The notes below the pieces were generated by a model, which was given only the letters and a program-made list of their open reading frames with translations, was not told where the DNA came from and searched no databases. A DNA stretch of 64,000 bases from Flavobacterium ichthyis (GTDB lineage Bacteria; Bacteroidota; Bacteroidia; Flavobacteriales; Flavobacteriaceae), in assembly GCF_009915155.1 (NCBI RefSeq), contig NZ_JAABLM010000007.1:124001-188000 (forward strand). The letters run 5' to 3'. How positions within the stretch are numbered: the first letter of the stretch is position 1; each line of letters starts with the position of its first letter. Of the stretch, positions 1 through 8,960 are shown one piece after another. Position numbers and translations under genes: made by a program.

Positions 1-7
1 TGTACCG

Positions 8-38
8 CAAATATAAAAAATTGTTGGTTTTCTACAAA
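8..38 (-). promoter_or_regulatory. Flavobacterial promoter firing out of the left edge
   Basis: On the minus strand a TTTG box (35-38) is followed after 19 bases by TATATTTG (8-15). This fits the Bacteroidetes consensus TTTG-N19-21-TAnnTTTG exactly. It points left, so it probably starts a minus-strand gene just outside the window, downstream of yraN. Confidence 0.55.
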
Positions 39-46
39 TATTCTTA

Positions 47-406
47 CTAAAAATAGAAAAACGCATCTTCCAAATGTTCAATTGTGAAATTTTCGTTTAA
101 TTTCGAAATGGCAATGATATCAAACCGAATGTTCTCTGGCCTATCAAAAACATTTACATATTCGTCCACCGCTTTTACTAGGAGTTTAATTTTTGCTGGT
201 TTTACAAAATCTTGTGGCAAACCAAAGTCATTTGAAGAGCGGGTTTTAACTTCCACAATTGCTAAAATATTATTTTTTACAGCCACAATATCAAGCTCAG
301 CTTTTTGAAAAACCCAATTGCGATGCAAAACTTCAAAACCGTTTTGCTGAAGAAATTCTACTGCAAGGTCTTCGCCTAATTTACCTAAGTCATTGTGTTC
401 TGCCAT
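47..406 (-). CDS. yraN: YraN/UPF0102 family nuclease-like protein
   Basis: This 119-residue protein has the usual length and layout of the UPF0102 (YraN) family. Visible are the N-terminal GKLGEDLA helix, the RNW segment near residue 30, and the nuclease-like core E37-x-D39 followed by E52-V-K54, which matches the PD-(D/E)XK superfamily signature. The family is predicted to act on DNA, perhaps in recombination or uptake, but its substrate is not established. There is no signal peptide, so it should be cytoplasmic. It lies 50 bases downstream of the LD-carboxypeptidase gene on the same strand and may be cotranscribed with it. The family call is firm; the biochemical role is only inferred. Confidence 0.9.
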   Translation of the reverse strand: MAEHNDLGKLGEDLAVEFLQQNGFEVLHRNWVFQKAELDIVAVKNNILAIVEVKTRSSNDFGLPQDFVKPAKIKLLVKAVDEYVNVFDRPENIRFDIIAISKLNENFTIEHLEDAFFYF

Positions 407-456
407 ATTTTAAATCATTAGTTTGTTAAAAAATTTTGACAAAATATTTTATTAAC

Positions 457-1446
457 TTATTCAAATTTTAAAAGCGTTTCTGTGTCATTTACTTCTAAAA
501 TAACTGATTTTCCCAAAATCAAAGCGCGATTGTCCTTTATATGTCCTGCAGGAAAATTGTACGCCACCGGAATTTTTAAGTCTTTCACAACATCCTGAAT
601 AATTTCGAGCGCATCATGACCCCACGGAATATCATTGTCATTCATAGAAGTCATGCCTCCAATGATAATTCCTTTTAAATCTTTCAGCGAACCATTACGT
701 TTTAAATTCATCATCATACGGTCAATATGATACAAATATTCGTCTAAATCTTCCAGAAAAAGAATTTTTCCTTTCATGTCTACCGCCGAATCCGAACCTT
801 GAATACTATACAAAACTGAAAGATTACCACCCACTAATTGACCCTTTGCTATACCATTTTTATTAAAATTATGATGTGGAATCTTATATTCTAATTGTTC
901 ACCAAATAACGCTTTCCGAAAAGTTTCAACTGCTTCGGGAGTGGCACTTTTAGCGCTAATCGCCATTATGCTGTGCAAAGTTCCAATATTGAAATTATTA
1001 ATGTGACTATGCAAAACCGTTACATCTGAAAATCCTACAATCCACTTTGGATTTTTTTTAAAATTTTCAAAATTAACCCTATCCACCATTCTCACGGTTC
1101 CATAACCGCCTTTTGCAGCCCAAATCGCCTTAATATTTGGATTATCGAGCATTTCTTGGAAATCGGTTGCTCGTTGCCAATCGGCTCCGGCCAATTGATT
1201 TTGTTCCTTGCCAATGGTTTTTCCGATAACGACTTTCAGTCCCCAACCTTCTAATAATTTGATGGCAGGTTGCAGTGTGGCCAAATCAATTTTTCGGGCT
1301 GTTGCCAAAATTCCTACAGTGTCTCCTTTTTTTAAATATTCGGGCATCTTTACAGTTGTTTGTGCGTGAAATGAAGTGGTAAAACTTAAAATTATAATTA
1401 AAATAAATTGTTGTAATGGAGTCCTGTACATTTTTTCGGGTTTCAT
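457..1446 (-). CDS. LD-carboxypeptidase (peptidase family S66)
   Basis: The protein belongs to the S66 serine peptidases, which remove the terminal D-alanine from tetrapeptide stems during murein recycling. The nucleophile is S140 in GFSDVT; the other triad residues appear to be E232 in FLEDLDEY and H302 in FPAGHIKDN. A hydrophobic stretch at residues 13-28 ending in HAQ suggests export to the periplasm, unlike the cytoplasmic E. coli LdcA. The length (329) is typical. Start M1 gives a long N-region; M6 is an alternative. The upstream gap is filled by a dispersed repeat, so transcription may be separate from the next minus-strand gene. A microcin-immunity role (MccF branch of S66) is a less likely alternative. 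Confidence 0.88.
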   Translation of the reverse strand: MKPEKMYRTPLQQFILIIILSFTTSFHAQTTVKMPEYLKKGDTVGILATARKIDLATLQPAIKLLEGWGLKVVIGKTIGKEQNQLAGADWQRATDFQEMLDNPNIKAIWAAKGGYGTVRMVDRVNFENFKKNPKWIVGFSDVTVLHSHINNFNIGTLHSIMAISAKSATPEAVETFRKALFGEQLEYKIPHHNFNKNGIAKGQLVGGNLSVLYSIQGSDSAVDMKGKILFLEDLDEYLYHIDRMMMNLKRNGSLKDLKGIIIGGMTSMNDNDIPWGHDALEIIQDVVKDLKIPVAYNFPAGHIKDNRALILGKSVILEVNDTETLLKFE

Positions 1447-1486
1447 TTTAACAAAGAAACGAATTTGTAAGCAGGTTTCAAAGCGG

Positions 1487-1651
1487 AAGTTTTTTCCGAA
1501 AATCTAATTCTGAAGACCGGTTTGAAGCCGAATGCCTTTCAATAGCCCCGATTGAAGTAGTATCCTCGTTTTCTCGACATTTCGGAAAAAAACGAGATAA
1601 AGCGGAAAGCGGGAAAATGTCCCGAAGCTTCGGGAGGCTCCGAAAAGAAAA
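1487..1651 (-). repeat. Dispersed intergenic repeat, copy A
   Basis: Read on the minus strand, this copy has box 1 (GCTTTCCGCTTTATC), a variable hairpin with CTCGTTTT/AAAACGAG arms, then box 2 (GGATACTACTTCAATC). A perfect 14-bp palindrome CCCGAAGCTTCGGG (1621-1634) precedes it. It starts immediately after the stop codon of the 215-residue gene and has the same direction as that gene. Related copies lie near 11.9, 18.6, 29.2, 36.7 and 59.5 kb. Confidence 0.7.
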
Positions 1652-1652
1652 A

Positions 1653-2282
1653 CTAATATTTTTTGTGCCAGCCAAATCCATAACTCATGCCTAAACCAAT
1701 GTAGTTGTTTCGTGAAAAATTGCCCACGAGTTTAAAGCCAACGCTTCTTCCGAAAGCGACTTTGCGTTTGGTAACGGGAATAATACCATATAAAGCGCGG
1801 AAGCGTTTTTTGTCCTTTTTGAACCATTTGATATTAAATTCGTATGCTACACCAAAATAATTTTCTTTATAATAGCGGAAAACATTTTCGTTATTTTGAT
1901 CCAAATATTGGCGATCAACGTAAGAAATTCCGGCACTAACACCGTAGGAAAATCCTTTATCAATCCAGCGTTTTCCATATAGCAAAGCCCATTCGTTTTG
2001 GATTTCTTGTTCCTCTAATATCGGGAAAGTCACAAAAGGGGAAAGGTAAACGTAACGGCTTTGGAGCGCTTGGTTAAACGAATATTTTGCCGTGAGCAAA
2101 TCAGTTTTGTTGAATTGGTAATTTAAATTGACCCCGGAAAACCACATCCCTCCATTGTCGCTTCCAGCAAATCCAGCAAAACCTTCGGTAAAAATAATGG
2201 GATTTGTTTTGGGAATTGTGTCTGTGTTGACTTGAGCAAACATGGGAAACGTGAGCAAAAGCAACGCAAAATTTTTTTTCAT
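1653..2282 (-). CDS. Secreted or outer-membrane hypothetical protein
   Basis: A protein of about 209 residues starting at MKKNFALLLLTFPMFAQ, a good Sec signal peptide. A start six codons upstream is possible but would spoil the signal peptide. The mature part has alternating aromatic and glycine-rich strands, for example ALLYGKRW and VGVAYEFNIK-like segments, and ends in GLGMSYGFGWHKKY. This pattern is common in small beta-barrel or beta-rich outer-membrane proteins of Bacteroidetes. No family is recognised. The gene stands alone, divergent from metG, with copy A of the dispersed repeat directly behind its stop codon. A beta-barrel is an inference from the sequence pattern only. Confidence 0.75.
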   Translation of the reverse strand: MKKNFALLLLTFPMFAQVNTDTIPKTNPIIFTEGFAGFAGSDNGGMWFSGVNLNYQFNKTDLLTAKYSFNQALQSRYVYLSPFVTFPILEEQEIQNEWALLYGKRWIDKGFSYGVSAGISYVDRQYLDQNNENVFRYYKENYFGVAYEFNIKWFKKDKKRFRALYGIIPVTKRKVAFGRSVGFKLVGNFSRNNYIGLGMSYGFGWHKKY

Positions 2283-2347
2283 GGGGGAAGTTTTTTTCAA
2301 ATATAAACAAATAGCTGTAAAACTTCGGTAAATTGTGCGTTTTCAAT

Positions 2348-2355
2348 TATTTTTG
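2348..2355 (+). promoter_or_regulatory. -7 element upstream of metG
   Basis: TATTTTTG matches the Bacteroidetes TAnnTTTG element and lies 33 bases before the metG start. No good -33 TTTG at the expected distance is visible. Confidence 0.4.
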
Positions 2356-2387
2356 CAAGCATTCTGGCATAATTTCAGAAAAAAAAG

Positions 2388-4454
2388 ATGATACAAGATC
2401 CAAAAAGATACACAATTACGGCAGCTTTGCCTTACACTAACGGTCCGATTCATATTGGTCATTTGGCGGGAGTTTATGTTCCGGCAGATATTTATTCGCG
2501 CTATTTGAGGTTGCAGGGAAAAGATGTGGCGTTTATTTGCGGAAGCGATGAACACGGCGTGGCGATTTCGATGAAGGCCAAAAAAGAAGGCATCACGCCT
2601 CAGGAAGTGATTGATAAATATGACGGAATCATTAGAAAATCGTTTGAAGATTTCGGAATTTCTTTTGATAATTATTCGCGTACTTCGGCGAAAATCCACC
2701 ACGATACGGCTTCTGAGTTTTTCAGAAAATTGTATGACAATGGCGATTTTATCGAAGAAACAACCGAACAATTGTATGACGCAAAAGCCGATCAGTTTTT
2801 GGCCGACCGATTTGTAACAGGAACTTGCCCAAAATGTGGCAATGAAGATGCTTATGGCGATCAGTGTGAAAAATGCGGTTCGACGTTGAATGCAACAGAT
2901 TTGATTAACCCGAAATCAACCATCACGGGGGAAACTCCAATATTAAAATCTACAAAACACTGGTTTTTGCCTTTAAATCGTTACGAAGATTTTTTAAAAA
3001 AATGGATTTTAGTTGAACACAAAAACGACTGGAAACCCAATGTTTATGGACAAGTAAAATCTTGGATTGACGGTGGTTTAGAGCCTCGTGCCGTGACAAG
3101 AGATTTAGATTGGGGAATTGATGTGCCGGTGGAAGGTGCCGAAGGAAAAAAATTGTACGTGTGGTTTGACGCACCAATTGGCTACATTTCTTCGACAAAA
3201 GAATGGGCTTCGAGAGAAGGAAAAGACTGGGAACCGTATTGGAAATCTCAGGACACGAAGTTGGTGCACTTTATTGGGAAAGACAATATTGTGTTTCACT
3301 GTGTGATTTTCCCAGCGATGTTGAAAGCCGAAGGAAGTTATATTTTGCCCGACAATGTTCCTGCAAATGAGTTCTTGAATTTGGAAGGAAACAAACTTTC
3401 GACGTCGAAAAACTGGGCCGTTTGGTTGCACGAATATTTGCAGGATTTTCCTGAAAAACAAGATGTTTTGCGTTATGCGTTAACTTCAAACGCTCCTGAA
3501 ACGAAGGACAATGATTTTACTTGGAAGGATTTCCAAGCGAGAAATAACAATGAATTGGTGGCTATTTTTGGTAATTTCATCAACCGAGTGGTGGTTTTGA
3601 CGAACAAATATTATGACGGAATTGTTCCTGAGCCAAACGAATTTTCTGAAGTGGATGAAGCGACTTTGGCTGAATTAAAAGCGTATCCAGCTGTGATTGC
3701 AAGTTCTTTGGAACGTTACCGATTCAGAGAAGCCTTGGGCGAACTGATGAATGTAGCACGTTTAGGAAATAAGTATTTGGCCGATGAAGAGCCTTGGAAA
3801 GTGATTAAGGACAATCCTGAACGAGTGAAAACGCAGATGTTTGTTGCTTTGCAGATTGCATCAGCTTTGGCTACTTTAGCAGAACCATTTTTGCCCTTTA
3901 CTTCTAAAAAATTGTCTAAAATTTTAAACATCGAACCCAATAATTGGAATTTGGAATTTGAAGATTGGAATTTGACAAAAGCTGGACATAAAATTGGCAG
4001 TCCCGAAGTTTCGGGAGAATTGCTATTCGCAAAAATTGAAGACGAGGAAATTCAAAAACAAATAGACAAATTGGAAGCTACAAAAACCGCCAACAAAGCC
4101 GAGAATAAAAAAGCAGAACCACAAAAAGATTTGATTCAATATGAAGATTTCGCTAAAATGGATTTGCGTGTTGGAACGATCTTGGAAGCGGAAAAAATGC
4201 CAAAAGCAAATAAGCTTTTAGTATTAAAAGTAGATACTGGAATTGACGTGAGGACCATTGTTTCTGGAATCGCCGAAAGTTTTTCTCCAGAAGAAATTGT
4301 GGGAAGAAAAGTTACGGTTTTGGTGAATTTGGCTCCAAGAGCTTTACGTGGTGTAGAAAGTCAAGGAATGATTTTGATGACTACAAATGCCGAAGGGAAA
4401 TTGGTTTTTGTGAATCCTGATGCTGAAGCGGGGAATGGGGAGACGATAAATTAA
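2388..4454 (+). CDS. metG: Methionine--tRNA ligase
   Basis: This class I aminoacyl-tRNA synthetase charges tRNA-Met with methionine in the cytoplasm. It shows HIGH at residues 22-25, a zinc knuckle with cysteines 147, 150, 160 and 163, and the KMSKS equivalent KLSTS at 336-340. The C-terminal part from about residue 580 ([16 protein letters not shown] onward) is the OB-fold tRNA-binding domain that makes many MetRS dimeric. The 688 residues match the long, dimeric MetG form. The segment just before the OB domain is lysine- and glutamate-rich ([14 protein letters not shown]) and is probably a flexible linker. A CCCGAAGTTTCGGG palindrome lies within the coding region at 4002-4015, just upstream of that linker. 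Confidence 0.97.
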   Translation: MIQDPKRYTITAALPYTNGPIHIGHLAGVYVPADIYSRYLRLQGKDVAFICGSDEHGVAISMKAKKEGITPQEVIDKYDGIIRKSFEDFGISFDNYSRTSAKIHHDTASEFFRKLYDNGDFIEETTEQLYDAKADQFLADRFVTGTCPKCGNEDAYGDQCEKCGSTLNATDLINPKSTITGETPILKSTKHWFLPLNRYEDFLKKWILVEHKNDWKPNVYGQVKSWIDGGLEPRAVTRDLDWGIDVPVEGAEGKKLYVWFDAPIGYISSTKEWASREGKDWEPYWKSQDTKLVHFIGKDNIVFHCVIFPAMLKAEGSYILPDNVPANEFLNLEGNKLSTSKNWAVWLHEYLQDFPEKQDVLRYALTSNAPETKDNDFTWKDFQARNNNELVAIFGNFINRVVVLTNKYYDGIVPEPNEFSEVDEATLAELKAYPAVIASSLERYRFREALGELMNVARLGNKYLADEEPWKVIKDNPERVKTQMFVALQIASALATLAEPFLPFTSKKLSKILNIEPNNWNLEFEDWNLTKAGHKIGSPEVSGELLFAKIEDEEIQKQIDKLEATKTANKAENKKAEPQKDLIQYEDFAKMDLRVGTILEAEKMPKANKLLVLKVDTGIDVRTIVSGIAESFSPEEIVGRKVTVLVNLAPRALRGVESQGMILMTTNAEGKLVFVNPDAEAGNGETIN

Positions 4455-4473
4455 AAATTCGCCATTGATTTTA

Positions 4474-4525
4474 CAGATTTTTGAAAATAGAATTTGTGAA
4501 TTCGTGGTAAAAAAATACTAAAATG
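4474..4525 (+). repeat. Duplicated leader sequence, copy 1
   Basis: The stretch ending in GAATTCGTGGTAAAAAAATA then ctaaaATG is nearly identical to 5997-6048 before the HAD gene. Both copies end at the start codon of the downstream gene. It may be a short intergenic repeat acting as a leader; no function is known to me. Confidence 0.55.
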
Positions 4526-5968
4526 AACTATCAAAAATTATTATTACTATTAGTTGCGTTGGTTTGTTTCTCAACAGTTTTCGGTCAAGAAGCCGTTGCT
4601 ACATTCAACCCTCAAACTGATAAAAACAAGGATGTTTTTGCCATTGTAAACGAAGAAGCACAAGAAACGGTTTTGTTTTTTCTCGATAAAAAGATCATCA
4701 AGGGAATTCGTTTTGACCAAAATTTTGCAATAAAAGATAGCTTGAGCATGGGTTTTGACAAAAAAGAAGTTGGAGAAATTTTAGGGTACAGTCAAAACCA
4801 AAATGTGATTTCCATTTACCGCGAAGGCAGCAACAAAAACGAAATGGTTTGTCAAAATTTTGATTTTGGCGCTAAAAAAACAAACGCTGTAAAAATTGAC
4901 GTTAACAAAGACAAAGAACAAGGCATCACCTCGATAACGGTCAACAACATTTATTATCAAGTAACCGCTTCCAAAGGAACGAGCATCTTGAACTTTTATC
5001 GTTTTGCCAATGGAAAAGTGGAGAAAAAAACCGTTGATTGTTCACATTTACAGTTGCGCGATCGCACCAACAAATTGGTCAATTTTTGGGATTTGTACAA
5101 AGAAAAAAGCGTGTTCGTATACCATTCAGAAATTAAACCGATCTTGCCGGAAATCCCTGCTTCGTTAGTCTTTAGTACCAATAAAAAGAAAGTTTATCCA
5201 GTGGCAAATTCACTTTTTTTTACTTTTGACGAAAATCATCATGCCACGCAAACTTTGTCTTTTGATCTTACAGATTTTTCAGTTACGCAAAGAACTTTCA
5301 ATCAGCCAATTTTTCCAAGTGCACAAGGCGAAACTTATGAATCCAATTCTTTTTTCGTGAACGATAAATTAATCCAGATTAAAGTAAATTCTGGATTAAT
5401 GAAAATTAGCGTGAGTGAACTTGATGGTAAAGAAATTAAAACATTGACGCAATGGGCTGGACATCCGATTGAATTTAAAAATTCTGATATCATTCAAGAG
5501 CAACCCAACTCAAAAAGTACCCGTGTTTTAGAAACTTCTGAACAATTGGTACGTAAAATTCACAACCTAAACCCCTCCTTATCTGCGTTTTACGACAATG
5601 AAAAATACCGTTTGGTGATTGGTGGCGTTTCGGCTCCAAGACCCGATTCTGGTGCTGCAATTATGGGTGGCGTTTTGGGTGGTGCTTTGGGAGCCATCAT
5701 CGCCACTTCGCTTTCTTCAGGATATTCTTACCAAAATTTAATGGCTTATTCTGATAAAAAAGTGGTGTACATTCATTCGGCTTTCGACAAAAATTTTAAT
5801 CACATAAAAGGCGAATTACCAAAATTGGCTTTTGATAAAGTGCGAACTTTTATTGAAGAAAACCAGCATTTATCTGCCGTGACAATTTTTAAATTAAATA
5901 CATCGCTTTACCTTGGTGGTTTAGATAAAAAAGCGGAGAAATATACCTTTTATAAATTCGAAGAGTAA
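4523..5968 (+). CDS. Secreted hypothetical protein, paralogue of the 7456-8862 gene
   Basis: A 481-residue protein with a Sec signal peptide (residues 1-21, ending VFG-Q). The mature part is beta-rich without tandem repeats. Near residue 375 there is a glycine-rich hydrophobic segment (IMGGVLGGALGAIIATSL) that could be a membrane or glycine-zipper segment. It shares the block EF/SFKNSDxIxQ, the stretch leading to YRLVIGG, and the motif FDxNFNHxK with the gene at 7456-8862, so the two are diverged paralogues. No known domain is recognised. Both lie in one plus-strand run with a HAD phosphatase and a CAT-like enzyme between them. Periplasmic or outer-membrane location is inferred. Confidence 0.85.
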   Translation: MNYQKLLLLLVALVCFSTVFGQEAVATFNPQTDKNKDVFAIVNEEAQETVLFFLDKKIIKGIRFDQNFAIKDSLSMGFDKKEVGEILGYSQNQNVISIYREGSNKNEMVCQNFDFGAKKTNAVKIDVNKDKEQGITSITVNNIYYQVTASKGTSILNFYRFANGKVEKKTVDCSHLQLRDRTNKLVNFWDLYKEKSVFVYHSEIKPILPEIPASLVFSTNKKKVYPVANSLFFTFDENHHATQTLSFDLTDFSVTQRTFNQPIFPSAQGETYESNSFFVNDKLIQIKVNSGLMKISVSELDGKEIKTLTQWAGHPIEFKNSDIIQEQPNSKSTRVLETSEQLVRKIHNLNPSLSAFYDNEKYRLVIGGVSAPRPDSGAAIMGGVLGGALGAIIATSLSSGYSYQNLMAYSDKKVVYIHSAFDKNFNHIKGELPKLAFDKVRTFIEENQHLSAVTIFKLNTSLYLGGLDKKAEKYTFYKFEE

Positions 5969-5996
5969 AAAGAAAACTAAAATAGTCCCAGATTTT

Positions 5997-6048
5997 CAGA
6001 TTTTGAAAATGGAATTTGAGAATTCGTGGCCAAAAAAATATTAAAATG
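5997..6048 (+). repeat. Duplicated leader sequence, copy 2
   Basis: Second copy of the leader at 4474-4525; most bases agree, including GAATTCGTGG followed by a run of A and AAATG at the start codon. A weaker relative (TCGTGAATTTGCGGT) occurs at 6741-6755 before the CAT-like gene. Confidence 0.55.
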
Positions 6049-6732
6049 AACATAAAAGTAATCGCTTTCGATGCCGACGATACCTTATTCGTAAACGAGC
6101 CTTATTTTCAGGAAACCGAAGAAAAATTCTGTGGCTTGATGAATGATTATCTTTCCAAACAAGGCATCTCGCAGGAACTTTTTAAAGTAGAAATTGATAA
6201 TTTACCTTTGTATGGTTACGGAATCAAAGGTTATATCTTGTCAATGATAGAAGCGGCTTTGAATATTTCTAACAAAACCATTAGCGTAAAAGTGGTGGAA
6301 AAAATACTGGAATACGGCAAAGAATTACTTCAAAAACCAATCGAGTTGCTTGATGGCGTAGAGCAAACTTTAGATGCTTTACACCAAGAGTATAAACTGG
6401 TTGTGGCAACCAAAGGCGATTTGTTAGACCAAAGACGAAAATTGCACAACTCCGGTTTAGGACATTATTTTCATCATATCGAAGTGATGTCAGACAAAAA
6501 AGAAAAGGATTATCAAGACTTGTTGGCACGTTTAGAGATTCAACCAGAAGAATTTTTGATGATTGGAAATTCGCTAAAATCAGATGTTTTACCGGTTTTA
6601 AACATTGGTTCTCAAGCATTTCACATTCCGTTTCATACTACTTGGGCTCATGAAAAAATTGATCACGAAGTAGTACATGAAAAATTCAAAGCGCTCGAAA
6701 AAATTACGGATGTTTTGCCTTTTTTAATTTAA
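6046..6732 (+). CDS. HAD family hydrolase (phosphatase)
   Basis: A 227-residue haloacid-dehalogenase fold phosphatase. Motif I is D9-x-D11 in FDADDTLF, motif II is T121 in VATKGD, motif III the lysines near 149 in SDKKEKDY, and motif IV D179 in GNSLKSDV. The helical cap lies between residues 20 and 95, as in C1-type HADs (YjjG/PhoU-like group). Substrate is unknown; nucleotides or sugar phosphates are typical. ATG 6046 was chosen over an upstream TTG at 6016 because the latter would add ten residues encoded by a repeat leader. It lacks a signal peptide and is cytoplasmic. It sits 77 bases after the secreted hypothetical gene and probably shares its transcript. Confidence 0.9.
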   Translation: MNIKVIAFDADDTLFVNEPYFQETEEKFCGLMNDYLSKQGISQELFKVEIDNLPLYGYGIKGYILSMIEAALNISNKTISVKVVEKILEYGKELLQKPIELLDGVEQTLDALHQEYKLVVATKGDLLDQRRKLHNSGLGHYFHHIEVMSDKKEKDYQDLLARLEIQPEEFLMIGNSLKSDVLPVLNIGSQAFHIPFHTTWAHEKIDHEVVHEKFKALEKITDVLPFLI

Positions 6733-6779
6733 AAAAAAAATCGTGAATTTGCGGTAGCATCCACAACCCACGATTAAAA

Positions 6780-7412
6780 ATGATGAAAAAAAAATTAGAC
6801 TTAAATAATTGGCCACGAAAAGAACATTTTGAATTTTTCAGCAAATTCGACGAACCTTTTTTTGGGATGATTGCCGAGGTAGATTGTACGATTGCTTACC
6901 AAAAAGCCAAGGAAAACAACCACTCATTTTATATAAGTTATCTTCACAAAACCCTTGCTGCCGTTAACGCAATCGAGAATTTTAAGTATCGGATTCACGG
7001 GAACGAAATTTTTATTTTTGACCAAATTGATGCCTCCACAACCGTCATGCGAAAAGACAATACCTTCGGGTTTTCGCTCATGCCTTTTTCCCCCGATTTT
7101 TCCACTTTCGTAAAAACGACTCAGGCAGAAACAATCCGGGTACAAGAAACACCAGGATTATTGACTCGCACATTTGAGCTCGACAATTTAATTCATTTTT
7201 CCGCAGTTCCTTGGATTAAATTCACCTCACTTTCTCACGCCAGAAATTTTTCATTTCCAGATAGTTGTCCCAAGATTTCAATTGGGAAAATGGAAATGCA
7301 TACAAACGGGAAACGCACCATACCAGTTTCTGTTCATGTTCACCACGGTTTGATGGACGGTTTTCACGTTGGCGAATTTTTCGCTACATTTCAGGAATTA
7401 TTAAACCGCTAA
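6780..7412 (+). CDS. Chloramphenicol acetyltransferase-like enzyme
   Basis: A 210-residue trimeric-type CAT family acyltransferase that would transfer acetyl from acetyl-CoA to a small hydroxyl acceptor. The active-site motif HHGLMDG is at residues 188-194, matching HHxxxDG. N-terminal signatures LNNWPRKEHFEFF and the FYISYLHKTLAAVNAIENFKYR segment are also characteristic. The length is normal for CatA. Chromosomal CAT-like proteins in Bacteroidetes need not confer chloramphenicol resistance, so the natural substrate is open. A second ATG follows directly at 6783. The gene lies within the plus-strand run between the two secreted paralogues. Confidence 0.9.
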   Translation: MMKKKLDLNNWPRKEHFEFFSKFDEPFFGMIAEVDCTIAYQKAKENNHSFYISYLHKTLAAVNAIENFKYRIHGNEIFIFDQIDASTTVMRKDNTFGFSLMPFSPDFSTFVKTTQAETIRVQETPGLLTRTFELDNLIHFSAVPWIKFTSLSHARNFSFPDSCPKISIGKMEMHTNGKRTIPVSVHVHHGLMDGFHVGEFFATFQELLNR

Positions 7413-7455
7413 ATCACGGTATCGTTTTTGATGTGGTTTGCAAAAAAAAATCCCC

Positions 7456-8862
7456 ATGCAAAAACAATTGTTCCTTTATCTTTTCTCAATCGTGTCTGCG
7501 GCAACTTTTTCGCAAACTATTTTGGTTTCCCAAAATTTAAATTTGCAAAAAAACTCCTCTCATCATCAAATTTATACCACTCAAAATACTGATAAAGAAA
7601 TTTTTAACTTCGTTTCTGACAAAGACAGTTTGTTCGTTTTCCAATACAATTCTGCCATTTTTCTCAAACAAAAAACTACCATTGCAAGACCTGATAAAAG
7701 TTACATCCGCATAGTAGGAAATCAATTTGATTTTGCCAATAACCCCATCATTTATTGGGCATCTGAAGATTATATGAAAATTTTGCAACAAACCTTTAAC
7801 CTCGAAAAAAAGGTAACAGCACAAGTAGAAACCCGGTTACAGTTTAAGGATGAAACGCTGCTGACTTCATTCAATTTTGGAAACAATTTTTATTTGGTTT
7901 CTAATCCGAAAAACCAGCAAAAACTTAAGTTTTACATCTTTTCTGAAAGAGGATTAACCGAAAAATTTTTTGATTTTGATGGCTTTCAAACCGCCACACC
8001 TTTCGGGAAAATTACAAAATTCAGTACGCTTTTTCAAGATTACCCGTTTGATATTGTTGAGCCAAAAATGCAGCAACCTTTGCTGGCGGTTTTGTCACCC
8101 ATAAAAATTTATACCCATAAAAAAAATGAGCTGGTGCTAACAATTGACCAACCTTCGCAAACGCAAGTGTTTTTATTAAATTTTGAAAATGATAGTATTA
8201 TTGAAAAAACGTTTGCCAAAGATTCTATCGAAAGAACATCACTTTCCAATTCCTTCTTGCATCAAAATACTTTGTATCAAGTAAAGACTAACAGCAAAAA
8301 GCTAGTATTTCAGGCTTACGATTTTACTTCAGGAACGAAGCTCAATCATTTTGAAGCTACAGAATCACAAGAAATTTCTTTTAAAAATTCCGATTTGATT
8401 AGCCAAACCGGACAAAAACGTCCCGTTTCCATTACCAAAACCAAAAAATTCTTGAGGCGTTTATCATCTTGTGACGTGGGAATTTCGGTTTATCAAACCC
8501 CCAATCACCGGTTAGTAACAATTGGTGGCGCAAGAGATATTGCTTCTCCTGGAGGTGTTTTTGCCGGAATAACCATCGGGATTCTTGGAGTAGCTTCTGG
8601 AAGTGCTGATTTTTATGCAGACGATTTTTTATACGCCACTAATTTGCAAACCAATTATTTTGAAACTTTATTTGATGACAATTTCAACCATTTGAAAGTA
8701 GAACAAAAACGTTTGGCTTCTGATGATTATTCGGCATTTTTAGGACAAAATAGGATTGACGCTCATACCTATATTCCGTATAAAGATTATTTTGTAATGA
8801 CTTATTTTGATGTAAAAATGCAACAATTAGTGATGAGAAAATTTGAGGATTATATTGAGTGA
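7456..8862 (+). CDS. Secreted hypothetical protein, paralogue of the 4523-5968 gene
   Basis: About 468 residues. ATG 7456 gives MQKQLFLYLFSIVSAATFSQ, a clear signal peptide, so the upstream TTG at 7438 was not used. The body is beta-rich. Near residue 360 a glycine-rich hydrophobic stretch (GGVFAGITIGILGVASG) sits at the same relative place as in the paralogue at 4523-5968. FKNSDLISQTGQKRP, NHRLVTIGG and FDDNFNHLKVEQKRLA are the best shared blocks. No known domain was recognised. The last part (YFVMTYFDVKMQQLVMRKFE) resembles the end of the paralogue (YLGGLDKKAEKYTFYKFEE). The function is unknown; cell-envelope location is inferred from the signal peptide. Confidence 0.85.
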   Translation: MQKQLFLYLFSIVSAATFSQTILVSQNLNLQKNSSHHQIYTTQNTDKEIFNFVSDKDSLFVFQYNSAIFLKQKTTIARPDKSYIRIVGNQFDFANNPIIYWASEDYMKILQQTFNLEKKVTAQVETRLQFKDETLLTSFNFGNNFYLVSNPKNQQKLKFYIFSERGLTEKFFDFDGFQTATPFGKITKFSTLFQDYPFDIVEPKMQQPLLAVLSPIKIYTHKKNELVLTIDQPSQTQVFLLNFENDSIIEKTFAKDSIERTSLSNSFLHQNTLYQVKTNSKKLVFQAYDFTSGTKLNHFEATESQEISFKNSDLISQTGQKRPVSITKTKKFLRRLSSCDVGISVYQTPNHRLVTIGGARDIASPGGVFAGITIGILGVASGSADFYADDFLYATNLQTNYFETLFDDNFNHLKVEQKRLASDDYSAFLGQNRIDAHTYIPYKDYFVMTYFDVKMQQLVMRKFEDYIE

Positions 8863-8960
8863 TTTTTTTGAGTGAGAAGTAAAAATACTACTTATCACTA
8901 TTTTTTATTGTTTTTCAATAAATATTTGTTTCTTTGCGATATAATTTAATATTTCTCGAA

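Noticed and set aside
1478..1681. 67-codon open frame on the minus strand
   Set aside because: It is formed by repeat copy A and overlaps the end of the 215-codon gene.
6741..6775. TCGTG/CACGA hairpin before the CAT-like gene
   Set aside because: A 7-bp stem with a loop over 20 bases and no T run; more likely a relative of the duplicated leader than a terminator.
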